Source: Elizabethkingia sp. YR214
GTDB lineage: Bacteria > Bacteroidota > Bacteroidia > Flavobacteriales > Weeksellaceae
Assembly (NCBI RefSeq): GCF_003058195.1
Contig: NZ_QBUH01000004.1
Location: 186,001 to 250,000, forward strand
DNA length: 64,000 nucleotides
Direction: 5' to 3'
The stretch's first letter is position 1. Every line of letters begins with the position of its first letter. A program made the translations under genes and the position numbers. Shown here piece after piece: positions 34,642-43,293 of the stretch. The notes beneath the pieces are model-generated. The model had not been told where the DNA came from. It saw only the letters and a program-made list of their open reading frames with translations, and searched no databases.

Positions 34642-35433
34642 ATGATACTTTCTGATTTCTCAATCCTTTTAGAAGAGATTCTTCAAAATCCAACAAAGTC
34701 TGCAATCATTATTGCCAATTTAATTCTTATTGAAAGTCTTTTGTCAATAGACAATGCAGCTGTTTTGGCAACGATGGTGATGGATTTACCGGAAAAGCAA
34801 CGGAAAAAAGCACTTAAGTACGGTATATGGGGTGCTTATTTGTTTCGTGGTTTAGCACTTATTTTTGCTTCAGTGCTCATCTCTGTATGGTGGGTAAAAC
34901 CCTTGGGTGGTTTATATCTCATCTATATTGCTTTGGACTGGTTTATTAAAAAGAATAAAAATTCAGATGGAGAAGAAGAACAGAAAGAGCAACACCCTAA
35001 AGAATCCGGATGGCTCTATAGAAATTCTGTAGGTCTTCTAGGCAAATTCTGGACAACGGTAGCATTGGTAGAGGTAATGGATCTGGCATTTTCCATAGAT
35101 AATGTCTTTGCAGCTGTGGCCTTTTCAAAAAATTTGCTTTTGGTTACAATAGGCGTTTTCATAGGGATTTTAGCCATGAGATTTATTGCACAATGGTTTG
35201 TACGCTTAATGCAAAAGTTTCCTTTTTTAGAAACCATTGCTTTTATTGTTATTGCGATTTTAGGTGTTAAGCTTACATTGTCGTTGTACGAACATTTTTA
35301 CCCAACCACGTCGCTGGCAGAATTTTTAAGTGGACATACAATGGAAGTTCTGATTTCGGCAACTACTGTTCTTTTATTTGTAGTCCCGATTATAACCAGT
35401 TATTTATTTGGTTTCCCCAAACGTTCTAAATAA
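34642..35433 (+). CDS. TerC/DUF475-type integral membrane protein
   Basis: A 263-residue protein with about eight transmembrane helices. The paired acidic motifs typical of the TerC superfamily are present: LIESLLSIDNAAVLA (about 28-42) and ALVEVMDLAFSIDNVFAAVA (about 139-158). TerC-like proteins are linked to metal-ion (Mn) export or tellurite tolerance. Its ATG follows the TAA of the symporter gene with no gap, so the two are probably translated together. A strong terminator follows. Confidence 0.88.
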   Translation: MILSDFSILLEEILQNPTKSAIIIANLILIESLLSIDNAAVLATMVMDLPEKQRKKALKYGIWGAYLFRGLALIFASVLISVWWVKPLGGLYLIYIALDWFIKKNKNSDGEEEQKEQHPKESGWLYRNSVGLLGKFWTTVALVEVMDLAFSIDNVFAAVAFSKNLLLVTIGVFIGILAMRFIAQWFVRLMQKFPFLETIAFIVIAILGVKLTLSLYEHFYPTTSLAEFLSGHTMEVLISATTVLLFVVPIITSYLFGFPKRSK

Positions 35434-35452
35434 AGACTTCTTTTACAGAAAT

Positions 35453-35482
35453 AAAAAAGACCACCGAAAAGTGGTCTTTTTT
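35453..35482. terminator. Bidirectional rho-independent terminator
   Basis: Perfect 12-bp stem AAAAAAGACCAC (35453-35464) / GTGGTCTTTTTT (35471-35482). It lies between the convergent TerC and pgl genes and works in both directions. Confidence 0.9.
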
Positions 35483-35494
35483 ATTTGTAATATT

Positions 35495-36205
35495 TTATCC
35501 TTTGGCTTTCTCGTCAGTGAAGAACTGGAAGCTTTCTTTTTTGTTAATGAGCTGCATTGGATATAATGTAGGATTATATTCACCGTTCAATATTTCGTTC
35601 AGTGCATGTTTTTTTGATTCACCGAATGCTACAGCCAGAATATTATTTGCTTTATTAATCAAAGGTGCAGTCAGGGTAATACGGAACATCTCCTGAGGTT
35701 TCAGGTAATAAGCATCTACCCATTTTTGGTTCTCATTCAGGATGGCTTCACCGGGAAATAAAGAAGCTGTATGACCATCATCTCCCATCCCAAGAAGGAT
35801 AAAATCAAAAACACCCTCGTTTCCAAGAACACTTCTTATCTGTTGTTCATATACTTTGGCAAACTCTTCAGGTTCTATTCCGTCCTGATACATCGGGAAG
35901 ATATGATCCTTGTTGACAGGAACTTTAGCCAAAAGCGTTTCAAAGGTCATCCTTGCATTGCTTTTTTCATCATTCAAAGGAACCCATCTTTCGTCTACCC
36001 AAAAGAAATAAACTTTATTCCATTCCACTTGCGCTGCATATTCTGAAGTAGCCAATAAGCTGAAAATAGCTTTTGGTGAAGAACCGCCGCTAAGTGCTAC
36101 AACAAAACGATTATGTTTCTCAATAGATTTTTTTGAAAGGTCAATAAATGTATCTGCTGCTTTTTTATACAGTTTTTCAAGGTCATTAAATACCGTAATA
36201 TTCAT
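35495..36205 (-). CDS. pgl: 6-phosphogluconolactonase
   Basis: Hydrolyses 6-phosphogluconolactone to 6-phosphogluconate, the second step of the oxidative pentose-phosphate pathway. The 236-residue protein is of the DevB type with ALSGGSSPKAIFSLL (about 39-53), VYFFWVDERWVPLNDEKSN and FILLGMGDDGHTASLFPG. It is third in the gnd-zwf-pgl run, 23 nt after zwf, and ends in a bidirectional terminator. Confidence 0.96.
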   Translation of the reverse strand: MNITVFNDLEKLYKKAADTFIDLSKKSIEKHNRFVVALSGGSSPKAIFSLLATSEYAAQVEWNKVYFFWVDERWVPLNDEKSNARMTFETLLAKVPVNKDHIFPMYQDGIEPEEFAKVYEQQIRSVLGNEGVFDFILLGMGDDGHTASLFPGEAILNENQKWVDAYYLKPQEMFRITLTAPLINKANNILAVAFGESKKHALNEILNGEYNPTLYPMQLINKKESFQFFTDEKAKG

Positions 36206-36228
36206 TTCTTTTTTTTAATTATTATAGT

Positions 36229-37710
36229 TTACACCCACTTATGGCCTTGTCTTTTAACAAGCTCTATGCTATCTTCCGGTCCCCAGCTTCCTGCTGCATA
36301 ATTAGGGAAAGAAGTGTCTTTATTATTCTTCCAGGATTCCTGTATGGTTTTTACTACATCCCAAGCTTCTTCTACCTGATCGGAACGCATAAACAACGTA
36401 AGGTCTCCTAAAAGAGATTCCAGTAATAAGGTTTCATAAGCCTCCGGAGTATCTTCCTGACAGGCAAAGTTGTCGAAAATCATTTCTACAGGCTCTAAAA
36501 CCAATGAAAGACCTGGTTTTTTTGTCATAAACTGCAGTCTGATATCCATCATCGGCTGAATGTTAATAATGAGTCTGTTGGCTGAAAGTTGGTGCGAGCT
36601 GTTTGAAAATGTAGAGTGGGGAAGAGGCTTAAACTGAATGGTAATATAAGAATGCTTTTCCTTCATTTTCTTTCCGGTGCGGACATAGAACGGAACATCT
36701 TGCCATCTTTCATTATCCAGATAGAATTTTACAGCAGCAAAAGTCTCTGTATTGGAATCCGGAGCAATTCCATTTTCCTGTCGGTAACCTTTGGATTCTA
36801 CACCATTGATAATGCCAGGACCATACTGGCCTCTCACTGCATAATGACTAACCTGATCGGGTGAAATTCTGCGGATTGACTTCAGAACATCTACTTTGCG
36901 ATCTCTGATCTCGCCGGATTCCAGAGAAGCTGGTGGTTCCATGGCTACCATACACAGAATTTGCAGTAAGTGATTCTGTACCATATCTATTAATGCACCT
37001 GTCTGCTCATAGAAGGCTCCTCTTGTTTCTACGCCAACCTCTTCGGCTACCGTAATCTGCACAGATTCTATGTAGTTATGATTCCATAAAGGCTCATAAA
37101 TTGAATTTCCAAATCTGAATGCCAGAATATTCTGTACTGTTTCTTTTCCCAAATAATGGTCGATACGGTAAATCTGCTCTTCTTCGAAAGTTTCACCCAG
37201 AAGATTATTAAGTTCAATTGCAGACTGCTTATCGTGGCCGAAAGGTTTCTCGATAATGATTCTATCTTTTGCAGGATCAGAAGCTAATGAAGCATTCTTA
37301 ATATGATTAGAAATTGTAGCAATAAAATTAGGGGCAATTGATAGATAGAACAATCTGTTACCTCTGGTTCCGTATGTATTGTCTAAATCTTCTAGTTTCT
37401 GATTCAGTGCCTGGTAGGAGTCTTCCTGATCCAGTTGATGCTGGAAATAGGTAATGTGGGACTTAAATCCGGACCAGTCTTTAGGAGTTCCTTTTTTTCT
37501 GGAAAAATTTTCCAGATTTTCTACAACGTAATTTCTGAAATTTTTATTGGTGTTTTCCGATCTTCCTAAGGCGATAATATTAAATTGTTCAGGCATTCTG
37601 CCATCTATATACAAATTATAAAACGCCGGGAACAACTTTCTCTTTGCTAAATCACCTGTTGCTCCGAAAATAATTATAGTTGTCGGATGCAGGACTTTTT
37701 CTTCACTCAT
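36229..37710 (-). CDS. zwf: Glucose-6-phosphate 1-dehydrogenase
   Basis: Oxidises glucose 6-phosphate to 6-phosphogluconolactone and makes NADPH in the cytoplasm. The 493-residue protein shows the coenzyme motif IIFGATGDLAKRKLFPA (about 13-29), the active-site signature RIDHYLGKETVQNIL and the EKPFGHD motif. Length is standard. It is 12 nt after gnd and 23 nt before pgl, so the three genes form one pathway operon. Confidence 0.97.
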   Translation of the reverse strand: MSEEKVLHPTTIIIFGATGDLAKRKLFPAFYNLYIDGRMPEQFNIIALGRSENTNKNFRNYVVENLENFSRKKGTPKDWSGFKSHITYFQHQLDQEDSYQALNQKLEDLDNTYGTRGNRLFYLSIAPNFIATISNHIKNASLASDPAKDRIIIEKPFGHDKQSAIELNNLLGETFEEEQIYRIDHYLGKETVQNILAFRFGNSIYEPLWNHNYIESVQITVAEEVGVETRGAFYEQTGALIDMVQNHLLQILCMVAMEPPASLESGEIRDRKVDVLKSIRRISPDQVSHYAVRGQYGPGIINGVESKGYRQENGIAPDSNTETFAAVKFYLDNERWQDVPFYVRTGKKMKEKHSYITIQFKPLPHSTFSNSSHQLSANRLIINIQPMMDIRLQFMTKKPGLSLVLEPVEMIFDNFACQEDTPEAYETLLLESLLGDLTLFMRSDQVEEAWDVVKTIQESWKNNKDTSFPNYAAGSWGPEDSIELVKRQGHKWV

Positions 37711-37722
37711 TATTTCCTGATG

Positions 37723-39141
37723 TTAGTTGTTTGCAGATTGCCATGAAGTGTGAAAAGTACCTTCCTGATCAATACGTTGATAGGTATGTGCTCCGAAATA
37801 ATCACGCTGAGCCTGGATAAGATTCACAGGAAGAGATTCTGTTGTATAAGCATCGAAATATCCCAATGCAGTTTGAATACCTAAAGAAGGAATTCCGTTT
37901 AATGCAGCGTAGCTGGCTGTTTTTCGCAATGAGCTGATTTTTTCTTTAACGATAGCAGAAATATTTTGATCCAGTAAAATATTGGATAAATCCGGATTTT
38001 TGGAATAAGCAGAATAGAATTTTTCCAATAGAACTGATCGGATGATACAACCGCCTCTCCAGATTTTTACAACATCCCGTAACGGGATTTGGAAATCATA
38101 TTCTTTAGATGCTTTTACCAGTAAAGCCAGACCTTGTGCATAGCTTATCAGCGTAGCCAGATATAAGGCATCCCCAACTTCTTTAATGAATAAATCTGTA
38201 TTTTCAGGACTTACAATCTCTTTTTCCGAGTATAGTTTAGAAGCCTGAATTCTTTCGTCTTTATAAGCGGACAAAATTCTTGAAGTAACTGCGATATCTA
38301 TAGTTGGAATAGAAACTCCAATTTCCATAGCTTGTTCGGAAGTCCATTTTCCGGTTCCTTTCGCTCCGGCTTTATCCAGGATCTTATCTACAAGATAACC
38401 GCCCGTAAGGGAATCTTTCTGCTGGAAAATATCACGGGTAATTTCAATCAGGAACGAGTTCATTTCTCCATTATTCCACTCTTTGAAAACTTCGTATAAT
38501 TGGTCGTTGTTTAGGTTTGCTCCTCTTTTAAGCAGGTCATAAGCTTCGCTGATAAGCTGCATAATGGCATACTCAATCCCGTTATGCACCATTTTTACAT
38601 AGTTTCCGGCAGAACCTTTCCCCATGTATGCAGTACAGGCTTCGTTATCAACTTTTGCAGAAATAGCCTCTAACATTGGCTGAAGAAGGTGGAAAGCTTC
38701 CAAATCTCCTCCGGGCATGATGCTGGGACCTGTTCTTGCACCTTTTTCACCTCCCGAAACACCCATTCCCATAAAGTGTAGATTTTTTGCTGCTAAATCA
38801 GCAATACGTCTGTTGGTATCTTCGAAATAAGAATTCCCTGCATCTACGACGATATCTCCCGGGCTAAGAAGTGGTGTTATGTTTCCCAAAACTGCATCTA
38901 CAGGTTTTCCTGCAGGAATCATAAGGATAATTTTTCTTGGGGTTTCCAATGCTGATACAAAATCTTCCAGAGTCGTGCTTCCTTTTACTTTCATTTCGGA
39001 AGTAGCGCCAGTCTGTAATTCTTTTACTTTTTCTTCATCCAGGTCAAACCCTGCAATTGAAAAATTATTATCAGCAATATTATAAAGAAGATTGCGCCCC
39101 ATTACTCCGAGACCAATCATTCCGTAATTATATTTCTCCAT
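37723..39141 (-). CDS. gnd: 6-phosphogluconate dehydrogenase, decarboxylating
   Basis: Converts 6-phosphogluconate to ribulose 5-phosphate, CO2 and NADPH. The 472-residue protein has the Rossmann motif MIGLGVMGRNLL (about 8-19), the VSGGEKGARTGPSIMPGG loop and the catalytic GSAGNYVKMVHNGIEYAIMQ region (Lys, His, Asn). It is the long form typical of Gram-negative bacteria and is first in the gnd-zwf-pgl operon. Confidence 0.97.
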   Translation of the reverse strand: MEKYNYGMIGLGVMGRNLLYNIADNNFSIAGFDLDEEKVKELQTGATSEMKVKGSTTLEDFVSALETPRKIILMIPAGKPVDAVLGNITPLLSPGDIVVDAGNSYFEDTNRRIADLAAKNLHFMGMGVSGGEKGARTGPSIMPGGDLEAFHLLQPMLEAISAKVDNEACTAYMGKGSAGNYVKMVHNGIEYAIMQLISEAYDLLKRGANLNNDQLYEVFKEWNNGEMNSFLIEITRDIFQQKDSLTGGYLVDKILDKAGAKGTGKWTSEQAMEIGVSIPTIDIAVTSRILSAYKDERIQASKLYSEKEIVSPENTDLFIKEVGDALYLATLISYAQGLALLVKASKEYDFQIPLRDVVKIWRGGCIIRSVLLEKFYSAYSKNPDLSNILLDQNISAIVKEKISSLRKTASYAALNGIPSLGIQTALGYFDAYTTESLPVNLIQAQRDYFGAHTYQRIDQEGTFHTSWQSANN

Positions 39142-39355
39142 TGTTTAAATGTTATATGAATTCTGTTTTTACAGACAATAAAATTACGGAAATGGGGGTG
39201 GAGAACAAAATAATAGAATGTGAAATATTATTAATTTCCTGTTAGAGTCTATCTATCATACATCTTCAATTTTTGCAAATGACTCCTCAGTATAGACCTA
39301 TAATTAGAAATACTTTTTAGTATAGTAAAACGAATCAGTAGCAAACTTAATCGGT

Positions 39356-39379
39356 AAAGACCACTTTTTAGTGGTCTTT
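39356..39379. terminator. Short rho-independent-type hairpin
   Basis: AAAGACCACT (39356-39365) / AGTGGTCTTT (39370-39379) with loop TTTT. It is 50 nt downstream of the minus-strand gene ending at 39429 and shares its core with terminators at 24767 and 35453. The minus-strand T run is short, so efficiency is uncertain. Confidence 0.65.
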
Positions 39380-39428
39380 TGATTATTGCTTGAAGGCTGA
39401 TTATAATTAAGATTATATCAAATTTTTC

Positions 39429-39968
39429 TTACAGTTTAGTGCCAACATATTGCAGGCCGGAAAGAGCTTCTTTGGTATTTATATTTAATCCTTTTTTCCC
39501 TACTTTGGCGCCTCCGGCAGAGATTTCACCATTAGAGCCTACTTTAACACCACCGGCTTTAATCCCATCTTTTCCTACAGAAACATTTCCGTAATCAGAT
39601 TGGGACATTCCGATACAATTACTTTTGTTGTTAAGTGCGATAGATATTTGCTTTTCTTCTTTATCAAAAACGATACATCCAATATTTACAGCGTATCCCC
39701 CAATATTTTGAGGTGGAATATTATAAACTTCTTTCTCTTCATTCGCAGCATTTCTCACTGCATAAAAAGTTGTATTTCCGATAAGATTGCTGACCCATAT
39801 TTTTTTAGAGATATTCTTGTCCGTAGTTATTACGACATCATTTTGCATCATGTTCCGGACTTTATCAGGTGCAATGATAGCAGATTCTGCATATTTTCCG
39901 GTTATACTTTGTCCAAAGCAGATAATTACTCCGCCTAGAAATGTTAATGTTAAAATCTTTTTTTTCAT
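39429..39968 (-). CDS. Exported hypothetical protein with C-terminal glycine repeats
   Basis: A 179-residue protein from ATG 39968 (MKKKILTLTFLGGVIICFGQ, a signal peptide); the frame continues to 40028 without a good start. Function unrecognised. The middle includes two cysteines (NIGCIVF; KSNCIGM). The C-terminal part carries a degenerate 12-13-residue repeat, VGKDGIKAGGVK, VGSNGEISAGGAK, VGKKGLNI, which may form a short beta-roll or stacked strands. It is probably periplasmic or surface-exposed. It stands alone. Confidence 0.72.
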   Translation of the reverse strand: MKKKILTLTFLGGVIICFGQSITGKYAESAIIAPDKVRNMMQNDVVITTDKNISKKIWVSNLIGNTTFYAVRNAANEEKEVYNIPPQNIGGYAVNIGCIVFDKEEKQISIALNNKSNCIGMSQSDYGNVSVGKDGIKAGGVKVGSNGEISAGGAKVGKKGLNINTKEALSGLQYVGTKL

Positions 39969-40028
39969 ATTCTTAATTTGTTTTTTTGATATTTCCAGCA
40001 AACGATGCTTTTTGCAATTATTATACAT

Positions 40029-40401
40029 AATCTGCTTAGCTATACCATTATTTGGTGTTGTTATACAAGATATTTGTGTTTTTTATTATTCAGCAAAAGT
40101 GTGAAGATAATATTACAATTTATTTCTGAGACTGTTATTCTATTGTACATTTTTATTTTTTATGGAATATTCGAAATGTTTTAATTGGCTGAGATTTTAT
40201 TGTAATTGTAGACGCCAAAAAGAGATCGCTCTTTAGCAGTTATCTTATAATGATAGAATAAATCAGTTTAGAGTATTAATTTACACGAGAAAAATAATAC
40301 TCTTGATACTATTTTGGATTGATGTATCAGTCTTATAATTTTCCTTCTTACTATTGTATTTCTCCACGTTTTCCTTTTTTAATTTCAATGTAATTAACGA
40401 T
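40029..40401. other. Intergenic region with a 9-bp inverted repeat
   Basis: AT-rich, no credible ORF. AGAGTATTA (40270-40278) and TAATACTCT (40295-40303) can form a hairpin with a 16-nt loop but no T run. The region should hold the minus-strand promoter of the glycine-repeat gene. The motif-containing promoter of the ABC operon begins just after it. Confidence 0.45.
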
Positions 40402-40454
40402 ACAATGTTGCGATAATGAATATAATTTTTATTTTTGAAACAATATTGCATTAA
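40402..40454 (+). promoter_or_regulatory. Promoter of the ABC export operon with two ACAATRTTGCRWTAA sites
   Basis: TTG (40408-40410), 19 nt, then TATTTTTG (40430-40437) make a -33/-7 pair. One motif copy, ACAATGTTGCGATAA (40402-40416), covers the -33 region; a second, ACAATATTGCATTAA (40440-40454), lies just after the -7, where a bound protein would block initiation. The second site and its -7 box are conserved at the permease promoter (41242-41270). The binding protein is unknown. Confidence 0.65.
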
Positions 40455-40493
40455 GGTGATTTTTGAACATCTGAATCAAATACATTGAAAATT

Positions 40494-41195
40494 ATGATAA
40501 ATATTGAAAATACAAGTAAATCTTACAAGGGAAAATTGGCTGTAGAAAGACTTTCTCTATCCGTGCAGAAAGGAGAAATATATGGATTAATTGGCCCTAA
40601 CGGTGCAGGGAAGTCTACTACATTGAATATGTTGTTGGGATTTCTAAAACCAGATTCGGGGATAACGCTTCTGGATAATATAAATACTGGAACAAATGCC
40701 AAAGAAGCCCGGGAAATTATAGGCTACATTCCTGAAAATGTAAACCTCTATCCCTATTTAACGGGAATAGAAAATCTATATTATTTCTGTCAGCTGGCTG
40801 GGAAAAAATACAGCACGGAAGAACTTTCAATTATTCTTTCGGATTGTGGATTACAGATAGATTCGCAAAATAAGAAGACGGAAACATATTCCAAAGGAAT
40901 GAGGCAAAAAGTAGGAATTGCCATTGCCTATGCCAAAAAAGCCAAAGTATATCTGCTGGATGAACCGGCGAGTGGTCTCGACCCTTCAGCAAGCAATGAA
41001 CTCTCTGCCTTACTGAAAAAACTGGCGGGAAATGGAGCCGCTATTCTGATGGCTTCACATGATATTTTCAGGATAAGAGAAACATGTAGCCGTATTGGAA
41101 TTCTTAAAAACGGATTACTGGTGAAGGAAATGTCGGCTTCTGATGTAACAGCCAATGAGCTGGAAAAAATTTATCTCGATTATATGCAAGAATAA
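40494..41195 (+). CDS. ABC transporter ATP-binding protein
   Basis: A 233-residue ATPase from ATG 40494 (MINIENTSKSYKGK); a TTG three codons earlier is less likely. Walker A GPNGAGKSTT (about 35-44), signature YSKGMRQKVGIAIAYA, Walker B VYLLDEPASGLDPSA and H-loop ASHDIF are all intact. It resembles ATPases paired with ABC-2/DUF3526 permeases. The two permease genes follow after 130 nt with their own promoter. Because the second permease and the convergent exporter are broken, the system may no longer work. Confidence 0.9.
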   Translation: MINIENTSKSYKGKLAVERLSLSVQKGEIYGLIGPNGAGKSTTLNMLLGFLKPDSGITLLDNINTGTNAKEAREIIGYIPENVNLYPYLTGIENLYYFCQLAGKKYSTEELSIILSDCGLQIDSQNKKTETYSKGMRQKVGIAIAYAKKAKVYLLDEPASGLDPSASNELSALLKKLAGNGAAILMASHDIFRIRETCSRIGILKNGLLVKEMSASDVTANELEKIYLDYMQE

Positions 41196-41207
41196 AACTA
41201 TGAAAAA

Positions 41208-41270
41208 TTATTGCAACAAAGATGCGTTTATTTTAAAAGTATTTTTATTTTTGTTACAATGTTGCAATAA
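41208..41270 (+). promoter_or_regulatory. Second promoter of the ABC locus with inverted motif copies
   Basis: A -7 element TATTTTTG (41246-41253) is followed at the same spacing as in the first promoter by ACAATGTTGCAATAA (41256-41270). A minus-strand copy of the motif (TTGTTGCAATAA on that strand) lies at 41208-41219. Bases 41242-41270 match 40426-40454 at 25 of 29 positions. No -33 match was found. Confidence 0.6.
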
Positions 41271-41325
41271 CAATTAGTTCTTGTAAAAGCTTTATCCTGA
41301 TATAATAATGATTAAAAGTAAATGA

Positions 41326-42744
41326 ATGATTAAATTAAAAATTACATTTTTAGTCGCTAGACATGAATTCAAAGCATTTCAGGAAAATGGACTGAAGCTG
41401 TTTATCGTCTTTTATACATTTATTTTATTAGGAGTTTGGGGGAGCAACTATGTACAGCTTACCGCCGCATCGGCTAAGAATAAGCAAGCTAAAGAGGTAA
41501 TAGATAGCGAATGGAGAGATCAGAACCGGAACAATCATAGTGCTGCACATTGGGGAACATTTCTTTTTAAGCCTGTCAGCTATTTATCCCTTTTGGAATC
41601 GGGTACTAATGTTTATTCAGAAAATCAATATAGAGTAGAAGCTCATAAAAGACCACAAATACACTCCTACAGATTACCAGATCTGGAAGCATTTATGAGA
41701 CGGCCAGATTTGAATACAGCATTTTTTTTTCAATGGTTTATACCATTGATTATTATTGGATTAGGCTTCTCTTCTGTTTCAGCGGAACGTGAAAAAGGAT
41801 TTCTAAAGGTATTATCTGTACAAGGTGCCTCATTTGAACAATTATTGGCAGGGAAATTTATGGCTCTTTATACTGCGGTTCTAATGTTCATTGTACCACC
41901 ATTTGTAATAATGGTTGGCGGGCTTATTTTTGAGGATGAACCTGTCAGTTATTTGATAAGAGCAGGATATTGGATTATTCTATATGCAGTGTATTTTCTG
42001 CTTGTTGCAGGCGGAGTTCTGTTGATTTCTGCTTTAAGCCGTTCATCCTGGTCTTCATTAATGGCTAATATTACAGTATGGGTTTTTAGCGTTCTGTTAA
42101 TTCCAAAATTCAGTACTTCAGTAGCAGATAACCTCTATCCTTTACCTTCCTACCATGAATTTGAGCATAATGTTAAAACAGGTTTCGATAAAGGGCTTGG
42201 GAAGGATGGTGATTATACTTCCCGATCTGAAATATACTTGAAAAAGCATCTTAACCAGTTCAACGCAACCAGTATAGATCAGTTACCAGAAAAAATTCGT
42301 TTTGCTCTTGACCTTATTCAAGCCGAAGCTTATGAGAATAAAGTAAATGCTTTTTATTCTAAGAAAGTAGAGGAGAAGTTTAATCAACAGCAGAAATTTA
42401 TGGATTATATGGGTGTTATTAACCCTTTTATAGCAGTACAACAACTTTCTAAGGCATTTGCCGGAACAGATGTACAGCATCATATTGATTTTTTTAATAA
42501 AGCCGAAGAATACAGAAATAATATGATGAACAGATTGAATAAAAGAGAGCTTGAAATTGCTGTTTCCGGGAAAGTAAAAGTAAATAACCAAGAGTTTTAT
42601 AGCTGTTTTCCGGATTTTAACTATCGATACCCTGCCGTAGGATCTGTTATCCGTAATCGTACAATTGCTATTCTGTCATTGTTATTTTGGACTCTGATAT
42701 TGATTTTCTCTTTCAGATTAATTATTAAGCGAAATTATTTTTAA
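41326..42744 (+). CDS. ABC-2 type permease, DUF3526 family
   Basis: A 472-residue inner-membrane protein: one N-terminal helix (about 21-37), a large periplasmic segment, a membrane block around residues 138-260 containing FFQWFIPLIIIGLGFSSVSAEREKGFLKVLSVQG, a second soluble segment and a final helix near 450. This double-soluble-loop layout fits DUF3526 permeases, which form exporters with an ATPase such as the one upstream. The ATG at 41326 directly follows a five-codon ORF (41308-41325). It is intact, unlike the next gene. Confidence 0.85.
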   Translation: MIKLKITFLVARHEFKAFQENGLKLFIVFYTFILLGVWGSNYVQLTAASAKNKQAKEVIDSEWRDQNRNNHSAAHWGTFLFKPVSYLSLLESGTNVYSENQYRVEAHKRPQIHSYRLPDLEAFMRRPDLNTAFFFQWFIPLIIIGLGFSSVSAEREKGFLKVLSVQGASFEQLLAGKFMALYTAVLMFIVPPFVIMVGGLIFEDEPVSYLIRAGYWIILYAVYFLLVAGGVLLISALSRSSWSSLMANITVWVFSVLLIPKFSTSVADNLYPLPSYHEFEHNVKTGFDKGLGKDGDYTSRSEIYLKKHLNQFNATSIDQLPEKIRFALDLIQAEAYENKVNAFYSKKVEEKFNQQQKFMDYMGVINPFIAVQQLSKAFAGTDVQHHIDFFNKAEEYRNNMMNRLNKRELEIAVSGKVKVNNQEFYSCFPDFNYRYPAVGSVIRNRTIAILSLLFWTLILIFSFRLIIKRNYF

Positions 42745-42747
42745 GAT

Positions 42748-43293
42748 ATGAAAGATAAAGTAATGTTGTTAGTATATGAATGGAAACATATTTTTCGACA
42801 GCCGACAGTCTGGGTTCTTTTTTTTCTGTTTTTTGTAATTGGAGGCTACGCTATTTATTCCGGGAATGCTTTGACGAATAAAAAGTTGGATGCTATTGAC
42901 GAGGCAAAGAAAGAATCTGTTAAAGATTATCATAATACCCTGAAGGCTTTTAGTGATACTTTGACTTTTGAGAAAAAGAAGCAGGCAGAAAATGCAGGAA
43001 ATCCCTATGTAATAGATTATCGATATCCGCGAATGGCTTTTGATTATCCTTATCCATTGACGGGTTTGGCAGCTGGAATAAAAGATGTAACTCCTGTTAC
43101 GGAGAAGGTCAATTATTATACAGATTATGCTGCCATTGACAGGGAAATAACCAACCCTGCTATTCTTTTTGAGGGGCGCTTGGATCTGGTGTATGTTAAT
43201 TTATACCTCATTCCTTTGCTCATTATAGTTTTGGTATACAATACTCTTTCTTCGGAAAAAGAAAATGGGATTATTCGAAGAAAGAAAGTTTAA
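42748..43293 (+). pseudogene. Truncated DUF3526 ABC permease (second permease)
   Basis: 181 residues that match the N-terminal part of a DUF3526 permease: membrane helix (about 18-35), periplasmic loop with FDYPYPLTGLAAG and the second helix up to YNTLSSEKENG. Homologues normally continue for more than 200 residues; here the frame changes to IIRRKKV and stops. The break coincides with the truncated end of the convergent exporter gene, so the 3' part was probably lost in a deletion. It lies 3 nt after the intact permease gene. Confidence 0.8.

Noticed and set aside
40402-41270. CRISPR-like array
   Set aside because: The repeats are about 15 bp, occur in both orientations, are irregularly spaced and sit at promoters; there are no spacers and no cas genes.
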